From Nothopassalora personata (Eukaryota > Ascomycota > Dothideomycetes > Mycosphaerellales > Mycosphaerellaceae): a stretch of 64,000 nucleotides of DNA. The notes under the pieces were generated by a model. That model saw only the letters and a list, made by a program, of their open reading frames with translations, did not search any database and was not told the origin of the DNA. Position numbers and translations under genes: made by a program. Within the stretch, counting starts at the first letter, position 1; every line of letters begins with the position of its first letter. The stretch spans positions 5,084,001-5,148,000 of the forward strand of contig CM066292.1 in the NCBI GenBank assembly GCA_033816765.1. The letters are read 5' to 3'. Shown piece by piece: positions 33,078-43,196 of this stretch.

Positions 33078-35620
33078 ATTCTATAAGAAAGAAGTTAAAT
33101 TCTTAGGCTTCATTATTAGCACTATAGGGATAACGATCGACCCTACGAAGACACAGTTAATTAGAGAATAGCTAGAACCGAAAACAGTTAAGGACGTATA
33201 ATCATTCCTTAGACTAGCGAACTACAACCGGAAATTCATTAAGGACTACGTAAAGATAGTAGCACTAATAACGATGCTTACGAGAAAAGACGTTACCTAG
33301 AAATAGGGAAAGGAATAGATTGAAGCGTTTAAGAAACTTAAGGAACAATACGCTTTAGCCCCTACGCTTCGACTATTCGATAGTAGCAAGGAAGTCCACA
33401 TCGAGACTAATGCGTCTAATATAGCAATAGGCGCGTATCTAACATAGATACACGATAGGTAGAGACACCTAGTAGCCTATTACTCCCGGAAAATAACTAT
33501 AGCGGAATAGAACTACGACATCCATAATAAAGAGCTTCTAGCTATTGTTGCTGCTATGCAACATTAGAGAGTATATATTAAGGGCCTACCGAAGTTAACG
33601 ATTCTTTCTAACTACAAGAATCTTACGTACTTTACGACGACGAAAGAACTTACCTAAAGGTAAGCCCGCTAGTCGGAGCTACTAGGGCAGTACAAGTTCG
33701 AAATTAAGTATACTCTAGGAAGAGAGAATAGCCGCGTAGACGCGCTAAGCCGAAGAAGCGACTATATAGAAGGAAAAGAACTAGTGTAATATAAGATACT
33801 TAAAACGAACCCCGACGGAAGTCTTAGTACTAATACGAGAGAATTCAATAACATCGTACGGATATTAGGCGACAAGGACGAGCAATTCCCTATATCGCAA
33901 GGAAAATACCAAGTACCGAAGGATCGAGAAGAAGAGTGTATACGGTAACATTACGACGGACTAACTTACGGACACCCTAGAACTTCGAAGACAATAGACC
34001 TAATATAACGTAGCTTCTCATGTTACGGTTCGGATGAAGGACGGTGCAGGACGTGGCATGGGGAGGAAGAATCAGAAGACACGAACCAATCGCTAGGAAG
34101 AGAAAGGGACCCCACGTCCGGGTCACGTGCACGACCGCGCGCTTAGTGCATGGTCGAACACGACCGCAGAAGTAGCGTATGGACGTACACGACCACACGA
34201 CCAGACGACCGGTCGAGTGGACAGACGGACATCTAACACCGGATGGCATACGAACCTCCTTTGTATTTAGGAACGCTAGAAACCCTTATGGTTCTGATGC
34301 GTTCAACTCATGTTACTATCTCACTGATTGGAATACAACTCTTATTCCTATCATTCATCTTCGCTCAGCTTGCTTCAGCCTCTCCAAAGAATAATACCGC
34401 CACGTGACTTGACTTATCTCTCTTTTGAGACTAGCCCTGGAACGAGACAATAACATCTCATTCCTATAGATAAGACTTAAAGTACTACGCTACATTAAAC
34501 AATGCGTACACTACTAACGAAATAAGGCTACAAGACATGCGAAATACGGTTACCTACAGTTTAGGACACTACTAACGAAACCATAGGACGAAGTCATAAT
34601 AGACTTTATTACGAAACTCCTACCGTTAAAGGACTAAGTTACGAAACAACTATACAACATAATACTAGTTATAGTTGATAGACTTACGAAATACGCACAC
34701 TTTATTCCTACATTAGAAACATACGATGTAGAGCAGCTCGGATACCTCGTACTAGATAGACTTATCCGATACTATAGATTCCCTTAAGCGTTTATAACGG
34801 ATAGAGATAAGCTATTTATATTAAACTACTAGAAAACGCTTATAGGCACGATCGGAATCAAACATAAGCTATTAACAGCATATTATCTAGAAATAGACGG
34901 ACAAACCGAGAGGATGAATTAAACGCTAGAACAATACCTACGACACTACATTAATTACGTATAAGACAACTGGGTTTCATTACTACCAATAGCGCAGATC
35001 GTACTAAATAACTATAAATTAGAGACAACTTTAACGACACTATTCTATGCGAACTTTAGTAAAGATCCTAACCTATTTAGAACACCTAGATCCTACCTAC
35101 AAGCCGAAAGAGCAATCGTAACGACGGATACTCTTAAGGAAGTGCATAAAGAAACACGTAAGGCGATCGAAGATGCATAACAAAAACTGTCTCGACAACG
35201 GTAAGACACGAGAAAAATGGCACCTCTACTAAAAGAGGGGGATAAGGTCTATCTCCTTATAAAAAACTTAAGAACAAGAAGATAGACTAAGAAACTAGAT
35301 TACGTTAAGGTCGGACCATTTTTTATCGACAAAGTTATAGGACTAGTTAACTACCGCCTACGACTACCACCTAACGCAAAAATCCACCTAGTCTTCTATA
35401 TCTCTAAGCTAGAACCCGTAGACGCTAGAACACCTTACTAAGAGAGCTTCCATTTCGAGCCGGAAGCAGAAAACGAATTTAAAGTCGAAAAAATCCTAGA
35501 TAAGAAGGGTTAGCGATACCTTGTTAAATGGAAGAGATACGACGAATTAGAAAATACCTAGGAACTAAAAGAAAACCTGCGAAACTGTTAGTAGAAGATT
35601 CGGGAGTATCAAAACGGCGT
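33078..35620 (+). pseudogene. RT C-terminus, RNase H and integrase relic of element D
   Basis: Aligns with 46523-48620 of element A, interrupted at 34021-34455 by a solo LTR and its duplication. RNase H and integrase catalytic regions are recognisable but stopped repeatedly at former Gln and Trp codons. It keeps CGA where element A has the TGA stop (near 34518). Confidence 0.88.
34021..34455 (+). repeat. Solo LTR of an A-related family
   Basis: 435 bp, TGTTACGGTTCGG... to ...CAATAACA, flanked by a perfect TCTCA duplication (34016-34020, 34456-34460). From about 34250 it is nearly identical to the LTR of element A. Its U3 is unrelated and carries at least six ACGACC motifs (34120-34215). No RIP signature. 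It presumably arose by LTR-LTR recombination. Confidence 0.93.
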
Positions 35621-35671
35621 CTACTTAAAGTAACTATACTATAAGACATAGTAACTTTTAAGTAGACGGAC

Positions 35672-35744
35672 GACTAGAGTAGGAATCGAACCTACGACCT
35701 TAAGAGTGTAGACAGCTTCCGCTCTACCATTGAGCTACCTAGCC
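35672..35744 (-). other. tRNA-like sequence antisense in element D
   Basis: 73 nt on the minus strand. Acceptor arms GGCTAGG/TCTAGTC pair with two G-T. TA spacer, D-arm GCTC-AATGGTA-GAGC, T-arm GTAGG-TTCGATT-CCTAC. A-box and B-box are good polymerase III promoter matches. The anticodon arm is not canonical (AAG/CTT with an 11-nt loop). It lies between integrase and the antisense Cys-rich gene, in the direction of the latter. Either a tRNA-derived insertion carried by this family or a structured 3' element; a functional tRNA is unlikely. Confidence 0.65.
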
Positions 35745-35840
35745 GGTTAATGAGAATAGGGACACAACTTATAAATAAGTACCCTAATGAGTCTCTACCC
35801 CTAGGGACTCGCCCTAAGGCCCCGCTCCGGAAAGCGCCGC

Positions 35841-36323
35841 CTAGTTATTCACGGGCATCTCTAGGATATCCGAGAAGGAGACTAGCGAAGGCGACACCTC
35901 TACCCCCGACGCCCGCTTAAGAGACGCTAGCTCCTCGCGCGCCTCTTCCTCCTCGAGCTCCTCTAACTCCTTAGCGACGGCATCGTCGGTACGACGCTTA
36001 GCTAATCGTAGCTGTTTCCGAAGACGGATCTTACGCGTCTTTAGCCGCACCTCCTCCTCTTTAATCCTCTTAAGTTCTAGCTTAAGCTTATCGCGCGAAT
36101 CGCGAAGACGTTCCTACTCCGGACGAGAAAGACGTATATCGCAATCCTTATAGCCTTTTCGAATGTAGGCCGAACACTTCCTAGACCGGGAACCTACGAT
36201 ACACTTTACTACTACGCCCGAGGATCGAGACTTCTAACAATTCGTGCATAAAGCTATTTCGATACCGGAAATTTTAGTATCTAGAGCAAGTCGATAACGG
36301 CGTTTATAGGAGGAAGAAGACAT
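35841..36323 (-). pseudogene. Antisense Cys-rich coiled-coil gene relic of element D
   Basis: 160-codon frame from ATG 36323 to stop 35841, antisense to pol, with two RIP-type TAG stops. It reads CTNC, then C with VGSRSRKCSA and a final C-D, i.e. C-x2-C-x11-C-x8-C-x2-[C mutated to Tyr]-x7-C. A helix follows (RLRKQLRLAKRRTDDAVAKE then ELEELEEEEAREEL). Same plan as in elements A and B. The open C-terminal part is 35841-36050. Confidence 0.8.
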
Positions 36324-36361
36324 AGTTAACTACTACTACAAGAAATGATGACGGTTTAAGA

Positions 36362-36396
36362 AGCTTCGGGACGAAGCTAGGCTAAGAAGGGGATGG
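36362..36396 (+). promoter_or_regulatory. Pre-LTR hairpin and polypurine tract of element D
   Basis: AGCTTCG (36362-36368), loop GGA, CGAAGCT (36372-36378), then AGGCTAAGAAGGGGATGG immediately before the LTR. Confidence 0.75.
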
Positions 36397-36800
36397 TATT
36401 ACGGAATAATTCCCGCTAGACCCTAGAATTATTAGACAAGATATATACGTAACTAGATCCTACCTAAGCGCTTAGACTTAGAGCGATTAGACTACTTATG
36501 CTTAGACTGATTAGACTGCTTATGCTTAGACTAATTAGACTAATTACCGAGATCTACGAATCTCCTTTATATTTAGGAACGCTAGAAACCCTTATGGTTC
36601 TAATGCGTTTAACTTACTGTTTAATATTACTGTTTGGAATACACCATAACCTAACCTCTACCTTACTGCTGCTTAGTCTTTACGAGACAAGACAGCTACT
36701 GCTTTATTACTTTCCCTCGACTTCCTATCGGCCCGAGAACAAACCCGATTAAGCTTGTCTTCTTAAATTGTAATATTATTAGGTTATACTAAACCTAACA
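36397..36800 (+). repeat. Element D 3' LTR
   Basis: 404 bp, RIP-mutated copy of 28572-28975 (starts TATTACGG for TGTTACGG). Followed by the ATCGC duplication. Confidence 0.9.
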
Positions 36801-37330
36801 ATCGCCTAGTATCCGTACGATGTTATTAAATTCTCTCGTGTTAGTACTAAGACTTCCGTCGGGGTTTGTTCTTAGTATCTTATATTGTACTAGTTCTTTT
36901 CCTTCTATATAGTCGCTTCTTTAGCTTAGCGTATCGGCGCGGCCGTTCTCTCTCTCTAGAGTATATTTAATCTTAAACTTGTATTACCCTAGTAGCTCCG
37001 ACTAGCGGGCTTGCCTTCGGGTAAGTTCCTTTATCGTCGTAAAGTACGTAAGATTCTTATAGTTAGAAAGAATCGTTAACTTCGGTAGGTACTCGATATA
37101 TACTCTCTAATGTTATATAGTAGTAATAATAGCTAGAAGCTCCTTATTATCGATGTCGTAGTTCTATTCCGCTATAGTCATTTTCCGGAAGTAATACGCT
37201 ACTAGGTGTCTCTACCTATCGTATGTCTATGTTAGGTACGCGCCTATTACTATATTAGACGTATCGGTCTTAATATAGACTTCCTTACTACTATCGAATA
37301 GTCGAAGCGTAGGGGCTAAAGTATATTGTT
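36801..37330 (-). pseudogene. RNase H relic of gypsy element E
   Basis: Continues the relic broken at 28571. Reverse complement aligns with 46790-47320 of element A. It is cut at about 37330 by the LTR of relic F. Confidence 0.85.
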
Positions 37331-37522
37331 TATCGTAAGTAGGTATAAGCACGTAGTCGGATAAGGTATAAGTCGAATAGACGGTCTATCTAAGAGAGGC
37401 GCGGAGGGCGCGAGGTAGATATATATACGCTAAGCCCTCGGGCCGGCTTAGTTAGCGGCGCGCTCGGGGTCTACGCACGTGCGCCTAGGTTTAAGTAAAT
37501 AGTCGGCGCCGGTACGGTAACA
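37331..37522 (-). repeat. LTR of gypsy relic F (sense minus)
   Basis: About 192 bp (left edge uncertain by 4 bases). On the minus strand it starts TGTTACCG and is directly preceded by a run of eleven G after AAAA (37523-37540 on plus), a clear polypurine tract. So this is the 3' LTR of a minus-oriented element. Confidence 0.7.
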
Positions 37523-37540
37523 ATACCCCCCCCCTTTTAG

Positions 37541-40500
37541 AGTACGCTCCGGAGTACTCTTACCTCTTACATCTATCATTACTATTATAAACGTCTTATT
37601 ATCTATTAGGTTGTTATTCGTAACGTCTATCTCGTCGTTAATTGTCGTTTCTTTATTACTCGTATCGTCTACCTTATAGCTATCTATAATGCTACGTAAC
37701 GTAGGCGAGCCTCCGCGGCGACACGGCGTAGTAACCTCGGTTACTATCCGGACGGTGTCCTTCTTAGTGTATGTACTAGGCTCGTCGTATAGGTGCCCTA
37801 TGCCGTAGTGACTCGCGCTATCTAGGCGGCTACATACTATGTTCTAATAATCGTTAGCTCTACTACTATTATAACTCGCGCTACGTAGGAGCTCGGCTTT
37901 AGGTACCCGGTCTACTTATCGAGAAGGATCGTTATCGCGACGCGTATCGCTCTCTTTCTTATAAGTCCGGAGGCCTAGTCCTATTAGCATTAGAGCCTCT
38001 ACTATCGTAGGTACTGTCGTTATTACTACTAACGCGGGTGCGCGGGCTATGCGTATACCTATAGTATTCTCATTTAGCACCTAGTCCGCTAGAGGTTAAA
38101 AACTAGGTAGTTTAGTCGCTCGCGGGTAGTTATAGTAAAAGTCGGCTATAGAGGCGGCGGTAGTCTTAATAACCTAATCCGTAGCTTTATAGGATAGCCG
38201 GTTATATCTAACGTACTTTACTAAGTATTCCTAATACGGCTACTTACCTCTAGCTCGCGTTCTACCGCGTGGCTATCTCTTTTTATAGTCGAGGATCTAC
38301 TTAACTTCCTACTAAATGGGTTCGGCTAGATTCGCGTCGGGTACGTACTACTTATCGTTAATAATGCAAATCGGCGGAGGCGCGGGTTATACTTATCCTT
38401 AAACTAGTAGGTGCACTAGTGCGAGTAGGTGTAAGTAGAAGCGATTATCGATATTTATAGTAGTTAGGAGCTCCACTTTATAAGTATTACCCGGGAGCAC
38501 CTCCGTAATTACGTACGGTCCTAACTACCTAATATCTATCTTACGAGACGGTCGCTCTATCTCCTAGTTCTCTATACTAACCCACACCTCATCTCCTTCC
38601 TTATATCGTAGTAGAGAGGTGCGATTCTAATTCGCGTATTTAGCTTATACTACTTAGGTAAGCGCTATTTACTATCGAAGATATTAGTACATATTATACA
38701 TCTTAGCTATAAAGCGGTCTACTGTAGTAGCGTCTAAGCGTTACTTATAGGGCATTAGTAATATTAGTAGGTCTAGTTCAAGTTTAGAGAACCTTAGGTT
38801 ATAGCTAGTGTTAGCGTAGAACGGTAATACACCTATTATAGCTAATACTACGTTATTAGCTATAAACTCTACGAGGGGAGTCTAATCTAGCTAGTCGTCC
38901 TAAGCGTAGTTAACGAATATGCGCTAATACTACTCTATTACCTTGTTCGTGTTCTTAGATTATCTATCCGTCTTAGGGTAATATACCGAAGAGAGCTTCT
39001 ACTTAATTCCTAGTAAGGTATAAAGGCGTCTCTAAAATGCGGATACCTATTACGTACTACGGTTAGAGACAATACTCTTTAGGAGTCTATATCTACTAAA
39101 CATATATCGTAGGTACACGAGGGCTGTGTACTCTACAGTTATCGACTAGACTAGGATTATATGTTTCTCCTTAGTTAATCGATATATAATAGAGAGCGCA
39201 TCCTTATAGGTCTATCCATCTAGCGCACTCTTACCTAGTAGTAGGTAGGTAACGAAGTCTATCGCAACATCCTCCTATGCTACAAAGGGGACCGGTAGGG
39301 GTTTTAATAGTCCTAGGTACTAGATGTTTATACTCTTATTTATGCGGTAGATCCTATATGCCCGTACGTAGTTCTTAACGAAACGTGCTATGCCTAGCTA
39401 TACGTAGTTACGCGCTACTAGCTCGTACGTCTTCTTATCGCCTATGTAGCCTACAACCGCATAGTCGTAGAAGGCTTATATAATACGAGTACGTACGGGC
39501 ACTTCGCTATCGTCGAGTGCTTCCTTAGACTCTAGAGGTATAAAGAGGCTATATCCTCTATAGATGTTCTTTATGTAGATTATCCCTCCTACTAGGATAG
39601 CGTACCTATTATTAAGTCTATACTTACGTAATAGGGAGCATAGTAAATCATTCTCTAGTTATCGTACTACTTCTTTAGTTTCTAGCTACGCATACAGTTC
39701 TCGGATCGCGGTAGTTAACGGAGTAACTACGTTATTTGCGCTAATGTTTAATACTCGGGAAGATAATAGGTTTAGAATACGGTCCGGTCCTAGTAGTACC
39801 TAGTGTTATTATAGATTTCTTAGGTCGCTTAGATCGCCTAGTGTAGGTAAGTCTTATAAGCGTCTAGTTAGGCTATCGGGCTTCGTCCCTTAAACACCTA
39901 GTCGGTACACGATCTTAAAGAAGAATTAAGATAGGAACTCCGCCTATCTTACTTGTCGACGATTTAATTGCTTAGTGCTTATAAACCATTCTAGATTCTT
40001 ATAGTTAGAGTACACTAAGGTCGGCTTATCTTTAGACTCCGGGTCTAGTAAATTCTCGTAGTCGTCGGTACCGAACTTATTAATAGTAAGCTCTAGTCTC
40101 CATTCCTCGAATACTTATACAATAGCGAGGAGTTCTTTATCGTAGATGTCGTAGTTGTACTACTAAGGGTCTATCTTCTTAGACATGTATACAATTGGGT
40201 GTAGTACCCTATCTTCGTCTCGCTAAGACAATACTGCCGCTATTACGTAATCTAATGCGTCTATCTCTAGGATTGTCTCTCTTCCTAGATAGAAGTGCTT
40301 TAGCGTCGGCGCATCGATAAACGCTTGTTTTAGGGCGTCGAAGGACTACTAGCACTCCTCTAACTATTGCTAGGGGACATTCTTACGAGTTAACCTAGTT
40401 ATAGGTAGGTAGATTTTACTAAAGTTCTTAATAAAGCGGCGGTAGAAATTGGCGAACCCTATGAACGACAATATGTCGGTAACATTAGCGGGTGTAGGCT

Positions 40501-42149
40501 AGTTCTTAACGCATTTAATCTTCTTAGGGTCTATCTTAATACCCTCGTTCGTAATGATAACTCTAAGGTATGTAGTTTTATGTCTAAAGAACTTACACTT
40601 ATTGATATCTAGTTAGACTCCTATAGTATCTAGTCTCTTAAGGACTTTTATTACATGTTATACATGCTCTTCGCGTGTCTTGCTAAACACGAGTACATTA
40701 TCGAGGTAGTAAGAGATAAAGTTATCTAAAAACTCTCTTAGGGTGTCGTTAATAAACGACTAGAAGGTACTAGGCGTATTATATAGCCCGAAAGGCATAA
40801 CTACGCATTTAAACTGCCTATATCTCGTCGTGAACGCTATCTTCCATTTATCTCTAGCTACGATGCGAATGCGGTTAAATGCCGTAATAACATCTAGCTT
40901 AGTAAACTATTACGCACCTATAATGCGGTCTAGCGTTTCTTAGAAGAGGGGAATAGGATATCGGCTCTTCGTTATAATCGCGTTTAATACTCAATAATCG
41001 ACGTATACACGTAGCCTACCTCCTAGCTTCTTAACTATTAGGATAGGTGCTACTACTAGTAATACGCTACGCTAGATTACGCCCTTCTTAAGCTAGTCGT
41101 TAAGCTACTTCTTAATTACCTCGTTCTCTCGTACGGAGAAGGAGTATAGTCTTCGAAAGGGTAGTGTCTAACCGGCTTTTAACTTAATCTTATAGTCTAC
41201 TCTAGGTCTTCGTAGTAGCACCTTGTCTACTTCCTTACAACTAAACAGCCTTACCATTTCGCGGAACTTAGGTAGTAACAACGGGATAGGATCCTAGTCC
41301 TTGTCCTTAGGGTTTATAAAGCGTTAATAGTCGTCTACTAATATAGTAGAAGCGTTTAACTTACGCTAGGTATAATTACCCTAGGTACCTTATAGCTTCT
41401 CGCTATCTATGACTGCTTAGGTGTTACTGTCTATAAGCATCGTTGCGTTACCTCCTTACACTAGTTTCGCGCGTATGCCGAATGCCTTTAGTACGTAGGC
41501 GGATAGGGGATCGCGGGCCACTTGTCTATCTAAGTCTTCCTTTAGGTTAAACATCTACATTATGTAGATCTTACATCCCTTAAACCCCTTACGTCTACTT
41601 ATGCGTCTTAGTGCCTTAGTAGTAATAGGTTAGATGTCGATCTCTAGCTTCGGCTCTACTAATGCCTTCTTATTAGTGCGTCGTACTAGTTGTTTTAAGG
41701 TCTCGGGGCTACTAGCTAGTAACGGCTATCGAATATGTTATAGTAGCTCCGATTTATCTTATATACTTACCGGTAGCGCATGTCTTATTACTGCTTTCGT
41801 AGAGTGCGTCTCCTATACTACTACTAGTTCTTCGTCTTCGACATAGGGCTTAATATATCCTATCGAAGCTAGTAACGACTCGGGTACGGGTATCTCTATC
41901 TATAGGATACCTACTAGCTTAATGTCCTTGTCGTTAATAGATTGCACGCATATAGGCTCTTTACCTCGAATGTAGTTCTCTCGGCAATACTGTAAAAATA
42001 GGGTTATGGTCCCTAACGTATAGTAGAACATAGGCTAATGCTCGTCGTACTATAGGCGGCCGAGGATAACATTATGTTCTAGCGATGTATAGTAACTAAC
42101 TCGCGTCTTAACGTGATTGCCGATTTGGATCTATACCGTTATTTTATAG
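37541..42149 (-). pseudogene. RIP-decayed gypsy relic F (gag-pol, truncated)
   Basis: Minus-strand order from right to left: protease region (~42000-41700), reverse transcriptase (~41250-40550), RNase H (~40450-39950), integrase and C-terminus (~39650-38000). RT reads VVMPFGL then YLDNVLVFS, so the second catalytic Asp of YxDD is now Asn, a G-to-A RIP change. Its sequence is distinct from the A/D family and closer to element C. The 5' end is cut by the family H LTR at 42150. Confidence 0.75.
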
Positions 42150-42540
42150 TATTGACGACTAATTGGTTGTGTTAACCTTAGGTTTAGTTATGTCGACCTT
42201 AGGTTTAGAGGAGGAGTCCCTTAGGTCTAACTTGCCCTAATTTTATTTAGGTTTAATTAGACATTTAGGTAAGCTAGCGGGACCTAGTATAGCTGTTAAG
42301 ATATATACTACGCAGTTAAGCATTGTAAGCGTAGCATTAAGGCAATAATTCAATTTATACCTCTCGAGTAGAGGGCATAGGGGTTTAGGTCCGCTAATCC
42401 TCTTATTTCATCTAGCTACTACGCTACTCATTACGTGACCTTATTTCACGGTCCCGGGACCGGTAAATACCTCTACTTACATAAGCGCCGCTCCACACTA
42501 CCACAACTCGGACAGGCCTACATAGGGTAGTTAGTAGACA
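42150..42540 (+). repeat. LTR of gypsy relic H (5' LTR)
   Basis: Aligns with 5619-5986. It carries a local duplication of TTAACCTTAGGTTTAG and one copy (42443-42468) of the 26-bp GGTCCCGGGACC-centred palindrome. It interrupts relic F. If the LTR starts at 42150, the target duplication should be TATAG. Confidence 0.65.
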
Positions 42541-42792
42541 TTATTTTTAGTGGTTAATGAGGGGGGGTATTAAGTGTACACCCGGTAGCGTATTAGTATC
42601 TAGTTTATAAGGTTAAAATTACAGTTTAAGGTCTAAGGTTCACGGTTAAGGTCATTACTTAAGGTTAAGGTTTAAGGTTAAGGTTTAAGGTTAAGGTTCA
42701 AGGTTAAGGTTTACGGTTAAGGTCGACTAAGGTCGAAAACACTTAAGGTCTAGGGTATTTAGTAACAATTACGGTTATAAGGTCCTATTAAG
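42541..42792 (+). repeat. Leader of relic H with degenerate TTAAGG tandem repeat
   Basis: From 42607 to 42775 the motif AAGGTTAAGGTTT and variants recur about ten times. It is not the fungal telomere repeat TTAGGG. It lies in the untranslated leader after the H LTR and ends at the insertion site of element A (TTAAG). Confidence 0.7.
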
Positions 42793-43179
42793 TGTTACGG
42801 TTCGGTCCAAACGGCAGCCCCGACCAGACACACGAAACACTGATCACTTGGAAACACGTGATACTGATCATCCAGACGCACGTGACACTGATCACTTCAC
42901 GGACTGATCAGTGTGATCAGTATGCTCAGTGGGACTGATTAAGGTGATCATACTGAGCCATAGGCTCTACGCCGCGAATCTCCTTTGTATTTAGGAACGC
43001 TAGAAACCCTTATGGTTCTGATGCGTTCAACTCATGTTACTATCTCACTGATTGGAATACAACTCTTATTCCTATCATTTATCTTCGCTCAGCTTGCTTC
43101 AGCCTCTCCAAAGAATAATACCGCCACGTGACTTGACTTATCTCTCTTTTGAGACTAGCCCTGGAACGAGACAATAACA
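42793..43179 (+). repeat. Element A 5' LTR
   Basis: 387 bp. U3 has six TGATCA palindromes (42841, 42865, 42889, 42905, 42914, 42945) and CACGTG sites. TATA-like TGTATTTA is at 42986-42993. The predicted RNA start and self-primer GCGTTCAA is at 43023-43030. Confidence 0.95.
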
Positions 43180-43181
43180 CT

Positions 43182-43189
43182 TTGAACGC
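43182..43189 (+). promoter_or_regulatory. Element A self-primer binding site
   Basis: TTGAACGC, 2 nt after the LTR, complementary to GCGTTCAA at 43023-43030. Four more pairs (TCAG with CTGA) are possible after a one-base bulge. No tRNA-type TGG site. Confidence 0.75.
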
Positions 43190-43196
43190 CCTCAGG

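Larger units (their letters stand above)
28572..36800 (+). mobile_element. Element D: full-length RIP-inactivated gypsy element with nested insertions
   Basis: 404-bp LTRs at 28572-28975 and 36397-36800 are flanked by a perfect ATCGC duplication. Internal order is gag, protease, reverse transcriptase, RNase H, integrase, tRNA-like sequence (antisense), Cys-rich gene (antisense), polypurine tract, LTR. The 5' LTR shows fewer RIP changes than the 3' LTR. A 762-bp insertion (32301-33062) and a solo LTR (34021-34455) interrupt pol, both free of RIP, so they arrived after RIP stopped acting on D. Confidence 0.93.

Noticed and set aside
35672..35744. Functional host tRNA gene
   Set aside because: The anticodon arm cannot form a normal 5-bp stem with 7-nt loop, and all copies lie inside retroelements.
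42607..42775. Telomere repeats
   Set aside because: The unit is TTAAGG-based and degenerate, not TTAGGG, and lies inside a retroelement leader.
43149..43196. Gag of element A starting inside the LTR
   Set aside because: The frame is open into the LTR but begins with TTG; the first ATG is at 43197, after the primer site.
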